This document shows, one piece after another, positions 17,168 to 25,658 of a stretch of 64,000 bases of DNA. The notes under the pieces are model-generated. The model saw nothing but the letters and a program-made list of their open reading frames with translations, searched no databases and had not been told where the DNA came from. Each line of letters opens with the position of its first letter. The first letter of the stretch is position 1. Origin of the DNA: Alistipes shahii WAL 8301 (GTDB lineage Bacteria > Bacteroidota > Bacteroidia > Bacteroidales > Rikenellaceae). The position numbers and the translations under genes were made by a program. The DNA lies in assembly GCF_025145845.1 (NCBI RefSeq), contig NZ_CP102253.1, positions 2,604,001 to 2,668,000 of the forward strand, given 5' to 3'.

Positions 17168-18421
17168 ACCCGTGTAGGGAATCAGCGCCTCGGGGATGCG
17201 GATGCCTTCGGGGGTCTGATAGTTCTCCAGCAGCGCGGCCACGATGCGCGGCAGGGCCAGCGACGAGCCGTTGAGGGTGTGCGCCAGCTGGATTTTCTTC
17301 TCCTCGTCGCGGTAGCGGAGTTTGAGGCGGTTGGCCTGGAACGACTCGAAATTCGATACCGACGACACTTCGAGCCAGCGTTTCTGGGCCTCGGAGTAGA
17401 CTTCGAAATCGTAGGTCAGCGCCGAGGTGAACGACATGTCGCCGCCGCACAGGCGCAGGATGCGGTAGGGCAGGCCCAGAGCCTTGACGATGCTCTCCAC
17501 GTGGGCCACCATGCCGTCCAATGCTTCGTAGCTCTTTTCGGGCAGCGAGAGCTGCACGATCTCCACCTTGTCGAACTGGTGCAGGCGGTTGAGTCCGCGC
17601 ACGTCCTTGCCGTACGACCCGGCCTCGCGGCGGAAGCACGGGGTGTAGGCGGTCATCTTCACCGGAAAATCCTCCTTTTCGAGGATCACGTCGCGGTAGA
17701 TGTTCGTCACGGGAACCTCGGCCGTGGGAACGAGGTAGAAGTTGTCTACCGTGGCGTGGTACATCTGCCCCTCCTTGTCGGGGAGCTGTCCCGTGCCGAA
17801 GCCCGAAGCCTCGTTGACCATCACGGGCGGCTCCACTTCGAGGTAGCCGGCCGCCGTGTTGCAGTCGAGGAAATAGTTGATCAGCGCGCGCTGCAACCGT
17901 GCGCCCTTGCCCTTGTAGACGGGGAATCCCGCGCCGGTGAGCTTCACGCCCAGGTCGAAGTCGATGATGTCGTACTTGCGGGCCAGCTCCCAGTGGGGCA
18001 GCGGGTTTTCCGGAAGCGCGGTGTAGCTTTCCACGAGCTTGACGACGAGGTTGTCCTCGGCCGTCTTGCCTTCGGGGACGATCTCGGCGGGGAAGTTCGG
18101 CAGCGAGACGATGGCCGACTGCAACTCCTGCCGGGCGTCGGTCAGCTCGGCTTCGAGGCGCGAGGACTTCTCCTTGAGGTCCGCCACGAAGCGTTTGCGC
18201 TCCTCGGCCTCCTCGCGGCGGCCCTGGCCCATCAGTGCGCCGATCTCCTTGGCTGCCTTGTTCTGGGCGGCCAGCGTGTTGTCGAGTTCCAGCTGGAGGG
18301 CTTTGCGCCGGTCGTCGAAGCTGATGATCTTTTCGATGACAGGCGCGGCGTCCACGCCCTTCTTGGCCAGCTTGCGTGCGGCGGCCTCTTTGTCATCGCG
18401 GATTTGCTTTATCGTAAGCAT
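17150..18421 (-). CDS. serS: Seryl-tRNA synthetase
   Basis: 423 residues. This class II enzyme charges tRNA-Ser and tRNA-Sec. The N-terminal half is a long coiled coil (residues about 5-105). Motif 2 is seen in TPCFRREAGSYGKDVRGLNRLHQF and motif 3 in NGSSLALPRIVAALLENYQ. The TAEVPVTN block belongs to the serine pocket. The start MLTIKQIRDD at 18421 is the family start; upstream in-frame codons to 18490 cross the likely promoter. It lies just upstream of the ferredoxin gene but ends before that gene's promoter box. Confidence 0.96.
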   Translation of the reverse strand: MLTIKQIRDDKEAAARKLAKKGVDAAPVIEKIISFDDRRKALQLELDNTLAAQNKAAKEIGALMGQGRREEAEERKRFVADLKEKSSRLEAELTDARQELQSAIVSLPNFPAEIVPEGKTAEDNLVVKLVESYTALPENPLPHWELARKYDIIDFDLGVKLTGAGFPVYKGKGARLQRALINYFLDCNTAAGYLEVEPPVMVNEASGFGTGQLPDKEGQMYHATVDNFYLVPTAEVPVTNIYRDVILEKEDFPVKMTAYTPCFRREAGSYGKDVRGLNRLHQFDKVEIVQLSLPEKSYEALDGMVAHVESIVKALGLPYRILRLCGGDMSFTSALTYDFEVYSEAQKRWLEVSSVSNFESFQANRLKLRYRDEEKKIQLAHTLNGSSLALPRIVAALLENYQTPEGIRIPEALIPYTGFDIIK

Positions 18422-18459
18422 AATATCGTGAGTTTTTTGTGTTTTCGCCTTACAACCTG

Positions 18460-18467
18460 CAAAATTA
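18460..18467 (-). promoter_or_regulatory. Candidate -7 box for serS
   Basis: TAATTTTG on the minus strand fits TAnnTTTG and lies 38 bp before the serS ATG. Confidence 0.5.
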
Positions 18468-18519
18468 GTAAATTCGCGCCAAACTGTCACGCCGAGACGC
18501 CGTTTTTTGCGATTTTATG

Positions 18520-18560
18520 AAAAAACCGGACTTCCGCCCAAAGCGGAAATCCGGTTTTCG
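18520..18560 (-). terminator. Terminator of the eight-gene surface operon
   Basis: An A/T-flanked stem of about 16 bp (18521-18538 with 18543-18558, one mismatch) has a short loop and a TTTTTT tail on the minus strand. It begins 18 bp after the last stop codon of the operon. Confidence 0.85.
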
Positions 18561-18577
18561 GTTGTGCGGGCTGCGGA

Positions 18578-20842
18578 TCAGCGGGTGTGGAGCACGAGGT
18601 CCGTGCGCAGACGCTTGCCTTCGGCCGGGACTTTCGCTGCCGTGTTTCCGGAGGCTTTCGCCGGAACGGCGACGCGTTCGCCCGTCAGGTAGGTCGTGAA
18701 GCGCTGTCCGCCGGTCTCGATGCTTCCGGTCCGCGATTCCGCGGCGCGGGCCGCGGTCTGTGCGGACGCCTGCTGGAGGGGCTTCATCTTGAGGGACGAG
18801 TAGGTTTTCGAACCGGCGTACTGGCGCAGGTAGCTCGAACTCGACGCCTGCGGCGTGCTGAAGAGCAGGAACATGTAGCTGTTGACCTCTTCGGGTGAGT
18901 AGGGGCTTGAAGCCCAGTAGAGCGTGTCGCCGATGTAGCCGACGGCCATTCCGGCGTCGCCCCAGAAGATCGACAGTCCGTTCGAGAAGCCGAGCGTCGC
19001 ATAGGCGCCGTTGTACATCCCCGCGTACTGGGGTTCGACGATCAGCATGTGCAGCTCCTTGTCGTAGTAGCCTTTCAGCTGGGGTGCGAAGTCGCGCATG
19101 TCGGTCATGCCGCTGATGAGCACGTCGCGGTCGTTGATGCGCGCGATGTCCATGCGGAAGGTCTTTTCGGACGACTGCGAATCGACGTCGACGGTCGCCG
19201 TGACGCCGAATGCGCCGATGAAGTCCTCCAGGGTCTTCGTCCGGTCGAAATCCTTGGCGAAGTAACCGAACGTCGACGCGCTCTTCGAAACGAAAGCCGT
19301 GTCGCCGAACGAGTTGTACATCAGCAGGGCGAGTGTGTACGTGCTGCCTTCGTCGAGCGGGCTGAACGACGTGCCGCGGCCTTCGGGGGAGTTGAGTTGC
19401 GCGATCATCTCCTCGGGAACGTCGTAGCCCCGGGATGCGGTCACCTCCTCCAGTGTCATGCCGAGCGCTTCGCACAGGTAGTCGGCGACGGCGGTTTTGA
19501 CGCAGAGATATTTCATCGCCGCCACATTCGCGGTCTGCATCTGCCAGATGAGCGTGTTGTAGGGCGAGTAGTTGAGGTTGTTCTTCGGAGCGTAGAACTC
19601 GAATTCGAGCGATCGGGGAGCATATTCGTCGTTCGGGTCGTTCGTGAACCGCTGCGTGTAGAGCTTGCAGGGGTTCTCGATCGAGTCGTAGGCCAGCGCC
19701 ACGGCGGTGTAGTTGCCCGAGGGAACGTTCCAGACCGAGGCGTCGTCCGCGAGGAGCGTCACCACGGGGGTCACGGCCTCCAGTTTGTCGTCGATCAGCT
19801 GCCGGCGCACCTCTTGCTGCCGTTCGGCGTCGGCGGTGATGTCTCCGGCGACGACCGCGGCCTTGTAGTACTTCGTGTATTCGTTGGGCGAGAAGTGGAG
19901 TTTCGGAGCCTTGAATCCGGTGCTCGTGGTCTCGATGCCCTCGAAAGCGATCTCCACGACGGGCGTGGTGTCGATGTCGGTGTCGAAGATCAGTTTCTCG
20001 GGCCCCTGGGCGAAATAGCCCGACGACACGTAGTAGATCAGGTAGAACGAGAAGGTGCTCTCGCCGTCGAACGTGCAGGGATAGCTGGCGTACGCCGAGT
20101 CGTTGCCGGTGTAAACGGCCATGTCGGCGACGTAGACGTACTCGTTGTAGTTCGAGTTGTAGTAGCCGATCGACTGCGCCGGCACGGTGCAGGTGTTGTC
20201 GTCGTGGAGGACGAACTTGAACGTCACGCCGCTGGCCCAGTCCTTCAGCCGGAAGATATTGGCTCCCACGGCTTTCTCTACCTCCAGGCCCGAATCGCGG
20301 CCCGAATAGTACCCGTTGTAGTGGTAGGTTGCCAGCTGGGGGATCTCTTCGCCCTCTCCGGTGGTGCGGTAGAGCGTCTCCCACTCCAGTTCGTAGGTGG
20401 CCGAAAGGGTCACCTTGTCGGAGTACTGCGCCACCTGCGCGGCGTTGTCGCCCGGACGCGCCTCCCGGCTGCTGATGTAGAGCGTGGTCTTGTAGTTCGA
20501 ACCCATGACGAAGTTCGAAAGGTCGACCTCGACGGGAACCGTCACGGAGTGGCTGCCGTCGGGAATGGTCGCCTCGGCCGGAACCGAGAACAGCTCGTAG
20601 TCGTCGTCCTTGGTCGCCAGATAGACCTTGTAGGCGCCTTTGTTGCCCGGACGCGCGATTTCGACGTTGATCACGCCCTGCACGGCGTCCTGCGGAAACT
20701 CCTTCTGGATGGACGACTGGATGAAGTGGATGGCCTTCGCATCGTCCTTGTTGGGGGTGTATTGGTCGCCCTCCTGCGTCTGGCTGCAGGCCGCGGTGAA
20801 GAGCAGCAGTCCCGCACCCAGATATTTCGATATGTTTTTCAT
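18578..20842 (-). CDS. Surface lipoprotein of unknown function, last gene of the SusCD operon
   Basis: About 754 residues from MKNISKYLGAGLLLFTAAC; an alternative start 18 bp upstream adds six residues. The lipobox FTAAC marks it as a lipoprotein. The rest is beta-rich, with many Tyr, Thr and Ser residues, and no catalytic motif is recognised. Near the C-terminus, a segment of the kind FRMDIARINDRDVLISGMTD followed by YYDKELHMLIVEPQ resembles the repeated beta-sandwich units of Bacteroidota SusE/SusF-like binding lipoproteins. A similar segment occurs in the first gene of the operon. It lies 33 bp downstream of SusD, the usual place for a SusE/F-like surface ligand-binding protein, so that role is inferred from position. 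Confidence 0.72.
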   Translation of the reverse strand: MKNISKYLGAGLLLFTAACSQTQEGDQYTPNKDDAKAIHFIQSSIQKEFPQDAVQGVINVEIARPGNKGAYKVYLATKDDDYELFSVPAEATIPDGSHSVTVPVEVDLSNFVMGSNYKTTLYISSREARPGDNAAQVAQYSDKVTLSATYELEWETLYRTTGEGEEIPQLATYHYNGYYSGRDSGLEVEKAVGANIFRLKDWASGVTFKFVLHDDNTCTVPAQSIGYYNSNYNEYVYVADMAVYTGNDSAYASYPCTFDGESTFSFYLIYYVSSGYFAQGPEKLIFDTDIDTTPVVEIAFEGIETTSTGFKAPKLHFSPNEYTKYYKAAVVAGDITADAERQQEVRRQLIDDKLEAVTPVVTLLADDASVWNVPSGNYTAVALAYDSIENPCKLYTQRFTNDPNDEYAPRSLEFEFYAPKNNLNYSPYNTLIWQMQTANVAAMKYLCVKTAVADYLCEALGMTLEEVTASRGYDVPEEMIAQLNSPEGRGTSFSPLDEGSTYTLALLMYNSFGDTAFVSKSASTFGYFAKDFDRTKTLEDFIGAFGVTATVDVDSQSSEKTFRMDIARINDRDVLISGMTDMRDFAPQLKGYYDKELHMLIVEPQYAGMYNGAYATLGFSNGLSIFWGDAGMAVGYIGDTLYWASSPYSPEEVNSYMFLLFSTPQASSSSYLRQYAGSKTYSSLKMKPLQQASAQTAARAAESRTGSIETGGQRFTTYLTGERVAVPAKASGNTAAKVPAEGKRLRTDLVLHTR

Positions 20843-20875
20843 AGTGTACTTGATTTTCAACGGTTCAAAGGCTCG

Positions 20876-22435
20876 TTAGGGATTCTGGTCCTCCTCGTTG
20901 ATGTTCGGATTGGCATCCAGTTCGGCTTTGGGAATGGTCAGCACCCAGTCGTAAGTGTCGGCTTTGGTGATGTTGACGTTCCGGCGGTTCATCATCGAAA
21001 TGCACTCCTCGGAGAAGCCGTCGTCGGTCCGGCGGTCGATGCCCTGGCCCAGGCGGCGGACGTCGAACAGCCGGCCGTACTCACCCCACAGTTCGATGCG
21101 GCGGTGGGTGAGGATGTTTTCGAGGAACGATCCGGTCCAGGTCGTGGTCGTCGCGCCGAGCAGCGTGCCGCTGCGGTTGTTGGCGCTGTAACCCGGGTCG
21201 CGTTCGGCCATGACGGTGTTCATCAGTTCGCGTGCGCTCTTGAGGTCGTCCAGCCGCAGGGCCGCTTCGGCGGCCGTGAAGTACATCTCCTCGACGCGCA
21301 TGTAGATGTAGTCGCCCAGGAAGGAGGCCACGTTGGCGAACGAGAATTTTTTGCTGACGTAGGGCGACTCCTTGTCCGAGGGGTCCCACCAGTCGCGGCG
21401 GATGTCTGTCGCGCTGATGCGGTTGTAGAGCTGTTTGCTGATCAGCTTCGGCGCCGATTTGGCATAGGCGCCCTCCTTGTTGTCCATGTGGGTGAAGAAC
21501 CCGGCGTAGCCGCCCGCCTGGTCGGCCACCTGAATGCCTGCGCCCCACATGACGTTCTGCTTGTCGAGCGAGTTCATGCCGCCCGTCAGGTCGCTCTTCG
21601 TGCCGACGGCGTAGCCGCCTTCGTCGATCACGCGCTTGGCCGCCTTGAATGCCCCGTCCCAGTCGCCTTCCGCCAGACAGGCGCGCGACTTGATGCCCAG
21701 GGCCACGTAGAGGTTGATGTGCGATTTGTTATTCTCGGCCAGCGTGGTTTCCCTGGCCTTTTCGAGCAGTTCGATGGCACGGTCGATGTCCTGGTCGATG
21801 CGGCCGTAGACCGTGCGCAGCGATTCGCGGGGCTGTCCGCCCGTGTCGATCGACGTGCCGGTGGTGTAAACCGGTACGCAGGGCTCGTTCCAGCGCGAAG
21901 CGCCCGTCAGGGAGTTGTAGGGGGCGCGGGAGAACCACGTCGCCAGGTTCAGGTAGCAGAGCGCCCGGATGGCGTAGGCCTGTCCTGCGACGTAGGCCAC
22001 GTCGGCCTCCGTTCCGGCCATTTCCGGCTCGGCGTCGATGATGTAGTTTACATTGGCGATCCATTTGTAGTTGGCGTACCAGACGTCGTACGACCGGAAG
22101 GCCGACGAAGTGTAGTTGCTCTTGACGTTGTAGCAGTGGTCGCCCCAGAACCAGCCGTTGCCCTGCGACTGCATGATCAGGTCGTCGGCCATGCAGTCGA
22201 GCGCCAGGTTGTAGGCCGCGATGCCGAAGCACTGGTGGGTGTTTGCGGTCGTGGACCATCCGGCCGTCCACATCGAGCGGTAGACGCCGTTGACCGAAGT
22301 GATGGCCGTGGATGCCGATTTGAGCAGTTCCTTGCCCGAACCCGAGTCGGTCGGGGAGAAATCGAGCATCGAGTCGCTGCACGAGGGGGCTGATAAGCCG
22401 ATCAGTGCGATGATAAGATATATTGCTTTTTTCAT
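20876..22435 (-). CDS. SusD/RagB-family outer-membrane lipoprotein
   Basis: 519 residues with lipobox SAPSCSD. It has the early LDFSPTDSGSG segment followed by TPR-like helices (for example AYAIRALCYLNLATWFSRAPY and VEEMYFTAAEAALRLDDLKSARELMN). It also has the characteristic late block ILTHRRIELWGEYGRLFDVRR. SusD proteins form the lid of the SusC channel at the cell surface and bind the nutrient. It sits 18 bp after the SusC gene, the standard order. The adjacent protease gene suggests peptide rather than glycan ligands, by analogy with RagAB of Porphyromonas. Confidence 0.94.
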   Translation of the reverse strand: MKKAIYLIIALIGLSAPSCSDSMLDFSPTDSGSGKELLKSASTAITSVNGVYRSMWTAGWSTTANTHQCFGIAAYNLALDCMADDLIMQSQGNGWFWGDHCYNVKSNYTSSAFRSYDVWYANYKWIANVNYIIDAEPEMAGTEADVAYVAGQAYAIRALCYLNLATWFSRAPYNSLTGASRWNEPCVPVYTTGTSIDTGGQPRESLRTVYGRIDQDIDRAIELLEKARETTLAENNKSHINLYVALGIKSRACLAEGDWDGAFKAAKRVIDEGGYAVGTKSDLTGGMNSLDKQNVMWGAGIQVADQAGGYAGFFTHMDNKEGAYAKSAPKLISKQLYNRISATDIRRDWWDPSDKESPYVSKKFSFANVASFLGDYIYMRVEEMYFTAAEAALRLDDLKSARELMNTVMAERDPGYSANNRSGTLLGATTTTWTGSFLENILTHRRIELWGEYGRLFDVRRLGQGIDRRTDDGFSEECISMMNRRNVNITKADTYDWVLTIPKAELDANPNINEEDQNP

Positions 22436-22453
22436 AGTTGTTTTCTCCCGTGG

Positions 22454-25400
22454 TTAAAAGTTCAGGTCGATACCGAATGCGATCACGCGCGACGGGGTGT
22501 AGCTGTAAGCCACCGATCCCGTGAAGTTATACTGCGGGTCCATGCCGTCCATGTGGTTGAACATGGCGATGTTGTCCAGCGTGGCGTAGATGCGCAGCGA
22601 CTCGATGTCGATCTTCTTGAGCCAGCGCTTGGGAAGCGTGTAGCCGACGGTGATGTTCTTGATGGCGAAGTACGAGGCGTCGATCAGCGAGTTGCTGGCC
22701 GTGGCGTACGAGCCGCCCACTTCGAGCATCGGCACGTCGGTCTTGTCGCCCGGCTTCTGCCAGCGGCGTTTGGCGTTTTTGTGCCAGTTGTTGCCGGCGT
22801 ACTGCACGTACATCGAGCCGTTGTAGAGTCCGTCGTAAACCCATCCGCCGATCGAATAGGTCGTCAGGAACGAGACGTCGATGTTCTTCAGGATCGTGAA
22901 CGTCGAACCGATGCTGCCGAAGAGTTTCGGCTCGCGGCTTTCGTGGTAGTATTTGCTCAAGGTGGCCATCGCCACGTTGTCGGTGATGTACTCGTCGCAG
23001 CGCGTGTTCACCAGCGTCCCCTCGTCGTTGACCGTCTGGGTCCAGTAGGCGTAGTAGAGCTGCTTGCCCGTGGCGGGGTCCACGCCGGCCGTTTTCGGCA
23101 GGTAGAAGGTGTAGATCGGCCGCCCCACCTCGATGACGCGGATGCCCGACGTGATGACATCCTGGCCGCCCGTGAGCGAGAGCACCTTGTTGCGGTTGAA
23201 CGAACCCATCAGCGTCGCGTCCCAGCGGAAGTCGCGCTTGTCGAGGATCGTTCCGCGCAGCGAGACCTCGAGCCCCTGGTTGCGCAGCGAGCCGACGTTG
23301 TCGTTGAAGCCCGTGAATCCGGTCGAGATCGGCAGCGGACTGTTGAGCAGCATGTCGCGCGTTTTGCGGTTGTAGTACTCGACCGAAACGCCCAGTCGGC
23401 CGCCGAACATCGTGGCTTCGATGCCGGCGTTGAGGTTGCCGTTCTTCTCCCAGGTCACCTTCCTGTTTTCGAGCTTGTCGACGAAGGCGCCCGCATCGGT
23501 GGCGTTGGGCCACGTGTAGTCGTAGAGACCCTGCCATGCGTAATAGGTTCCCAGGTTGTCGTTGCCCTGTACGCCGTATGAAACCTTCAGCGTGAGGTTG
23601 TCGAGCCACTGGCGGGTGTTCTCCATGAACTGCTCTTCGGAGATGCGCCACGAGGCGCCCACCGACCAGAAATGGCCCCAGCGGTCGCTGGGATGGAAGC
23701 GCGACGAACCGTCCGTTCGCCAGCTGGCGTCGATGTAGTAACGGCTCTTGAAGCCGTAGTTGATGCGCGCGAGGTAGGACTCCACGCCGTAGTTGTGCGA
23801 ATAGCTGTTGTTGTCGGTGGTCGTCACGGCGGGTCCCAACTCGTCGATCCCGCCGACGATGCCGGTTTTTTCGCCGAGGGCGTAGTTGTACTTGTAGCGG
23901 TAGTACTCATGGCCGGCCAGCAGGTTGAGGGAGTGGTCGCCGAACGTGCGGTCGTAGGTCAGCAGCTGGTTGAACGTGTAGCTCAGCGTGCGGGTGTTGG
24001 TCTTGCTGAGGCGTCCGCCCTGCTGGGCCGCATTGCCGTGCTCCTTGTCGTAGACCAGCGTGCGCTGGTAGTCGGTGTAGTCCGTACCGAAGTTCATCGT
24101 GAGTTTCAGTCCGTAGAGCCGGGCCTCCTCCCTGACCGTCCCGAAGGTGATGTAGCTGCGCGCCGAAAGCGAGTTGCGGGTGTAGTAGGCCTTGTTGTTG
24201 TAAAGTTCGGCCTTCGAGTTGAAGCCCTGGGCCGAGGGGCGGTTGGCGTAGCCGTTGTCGTCCTCCGATCCGTATTCGTATTGCAGCCGCCCGTCGGCGT
24301 CGCGCACGTTGTTGCCGGCCATGTCCTTCAGGTAGACGGGATAGACCGGGGCCATGAACTGCGCCGTGTACCAGACGTTCGACGTGCTTGCGTCCTCGAA
24401 ACTCTGGTAGCTCGATTCGCTGTGGGCGAAGTTGGCGTTCATGCCGATCTTGAGCCAGCTCTTGGCCTGCGAATCGGCGCCCACGCGGCCCGTGTAGCGG
24501 GAGAAGTCGGTGTTCTGGAGAATGCCGTCTTCCATGTAGTATCCCAGCGATGCGACGTAGTTGGCGCGTTCCGAACCGCCGTTCACCGAGACGATGTGTT
24601 CGGTGCGTATGGCCGAATTGTCGCTGATTTCGTCCAGCCAGTTCTCGTTCCATGCAGCTTTGGCATCCGAACGGATCTTGCCCGTCGACTGGTCGATCAG
24701 CGTCTCCCACGTGTAGTTCTTGTACGGGTTGTAGTATTCGGGATTCTTCAGTCCGCCGATCTGCTGGCCGAGGTTGGCGGCGGCGTAGCGGCTCGCGCCC
24801 TCGAAATCCATGCCCGTGCCGTATTGGGCGCTGTTGCGCAGCGCTTCGTAGCTCATCTCGACGTAATCTTTCATGTCGACCAGGTCGTAGCGGGGGATGG
24901 CGCGCGAGGCGATTCCGACGTTGCCCTTGTACGAAATGCGGATTTTGTCCTTCTTGCCCTTCTTGGTCGTGATGACGATGACGCCGTTGGCTCCGCGGGC
25001 GCCGTAGAGCGCACCTGCCGATGCGTCCTTGAGCACGGTCATCGTCTCGATGTCCGCGGGGTTGATCGCGCTGAGCGACCCGTCGAAGGGGATGCCGTCG
25101 ACCACGTATAGCGGTGTCGCCGAGGCGTTCACCGACCCGATGCCGCGGATGATGACCGATGCCGCCTCGCCCGGCTGGCCGCCGCCGGAGGCGACCTGCA
25201 CGCCGGCTACGGTTCCTTCGAACGATTTGGTGACGTTGCCCACGACGCGCTTCTGGAGTTCGCCGCCTTTGACGACGGCGGCCGAACCGGTGAACGACTC
25301 CTTCTTGGCCGTACCGTAGGCCACGACCATCACGCCTTCGATCTCGGCGGTGTCCTCCCGGAGCGTGACGTCGATGCGGGTCTTGTTGCCGACAGGGATT

Positions 25401-25648
25401 TTCTCGGTCTTGTAGCCCAGGTAGGAGACGACGAGCGTGGCGTTGGCCGGGACGTTCGTCAGGGTGTAGTCTCCGTCGACGTTCGTCGTGATGCCCTGCG
25501 TAGTGCCCTCCACGAGAACGTTCGCGCCGATGATGGCTTCGCCGTTGGCTCCGGTGACTTTGCCGCTGACGGCGACGTTCTGCGCCCAGGAGGCCGTCGT
25601 CCATGCCAGCGACAGGATGCACCAGAGAATTGCTGCTATCTTGTTCAT
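22454..25648 (-). CDS. SusC/RagA-family TonB-dependent outer-membrane transporter
   Basis: 1064 residues with a signal peptide ending SWAQ. Next come a carboxypeptidase-regulatory-like domain (VSGKVTGANGEAIIGANVLVEG, about 28-105), then the plug domain with IRGIGSVNAS, YVVDGIPFDG and LYGARGANGVIVITTKKG (about 125-235), then the large beta-barrel ending in IAFGIDLNF. It moves large nutrients across the outer membrane using TonB energy. There is no STN domain, so it probably does not signal to a FecR anti-sigma factor, unlike the SusC at 57825. The gene begins 10 bp after the Fn3 lipoprotein gene. Confidence 0.95.
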   Translation of the reverse strand: MNKIAAILWCILSLAWTTASWAQNVAVSGKVTGANGEAIIGANVLVEGTTQGITTNVDGDYTLTNVPANATLVVSYLGYKTEKIPVGNKTRIDVTLREDTAEIEGVMVVAYGTAKKESFTGSAAVVKGGELQKRVVGNVTKSFEGTVAGVQVASGGGQPGEAASVIIRGIGSVNASATPLYVVDGIPFDGSLSAINPADIETMTVLKDASAGALYGARGANGVIVITTKKGKKDKIRISYKGNVGIASRAIPRYDLVDMKDYVEMSYEALRNSAQYGTGMDFEGASRYAAANLGQQIGGLKNPEYYNPYKNYTWETLIDQSTGKIRSDAKAAWNENWLDEISDNSAIRTEHIVSVNGGSERANYVASLGYYMEDGILQNTDFSRYTGRVGADSQAKSWLKIGMNANFAHSESSYQSFEDASTSNVWYTAQFMAPVYPVYLKDMAGNNVRDADGRLQYEYGSEDDNGYANRPSAQGFNSKAELYNNKAYYTRNSLSARSYITFGTVREEARLYGLKLTMNFGTDYTDYQRTLVYDKEHGNAAQQGGRLSKTNTRTLSYTFNQLLTYDRTFGDHSLNLLAGHEYYRYKYNYALGEKTGIVGGIDELGPAVTTTDNNSYSHNYGVESYLARINYGFKSRYYIDASWRTDGSSRFHPSDRWGHFWSVGASWRISEEQFMENTRQWLDNLTLKVSYGVQGNDNLGTYYAWQGLYDYTWPNATDAGAFVDKLENRKVTWEKNGNLNAGIEATMFGGRLGVSVEYYNRKTRDMLLNSPLPISTGFTGFNDNVGSLRNQGLEVSLRGTILDKRDFRWDATLMGSFNRNKVLSLTGGQDVITSGIRVIEVGRPIYTFYLPKTAGVDPATGKQLYYAYWTQTVNDEGTLVNTRCDEYITDNVAMATLSKYYHESREPKLFGSIGSTFTILKNIDVSFLTTYSIGGWVYDGLYNGSMYVQYAGNNWHKNAKRRWQKPGDKTDVPMLEVGGSYATASNSLIDASYFAIKNITVGYTLPKRWLKKIDIESLRIYATLDNIAMFNHMDGMDPQYNFTGSVAYSYTPSRVIAFGIDLNF

Positions 25649-25658
25649 AGATGTACTC

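Noticed and set aside
19049..22393. A 1114-codon plus-strand frame spanning parts of two surface genes
   Set aside because: It crosses the gene boundary of two well-supported minus-strand genes and has shadow-like composition.
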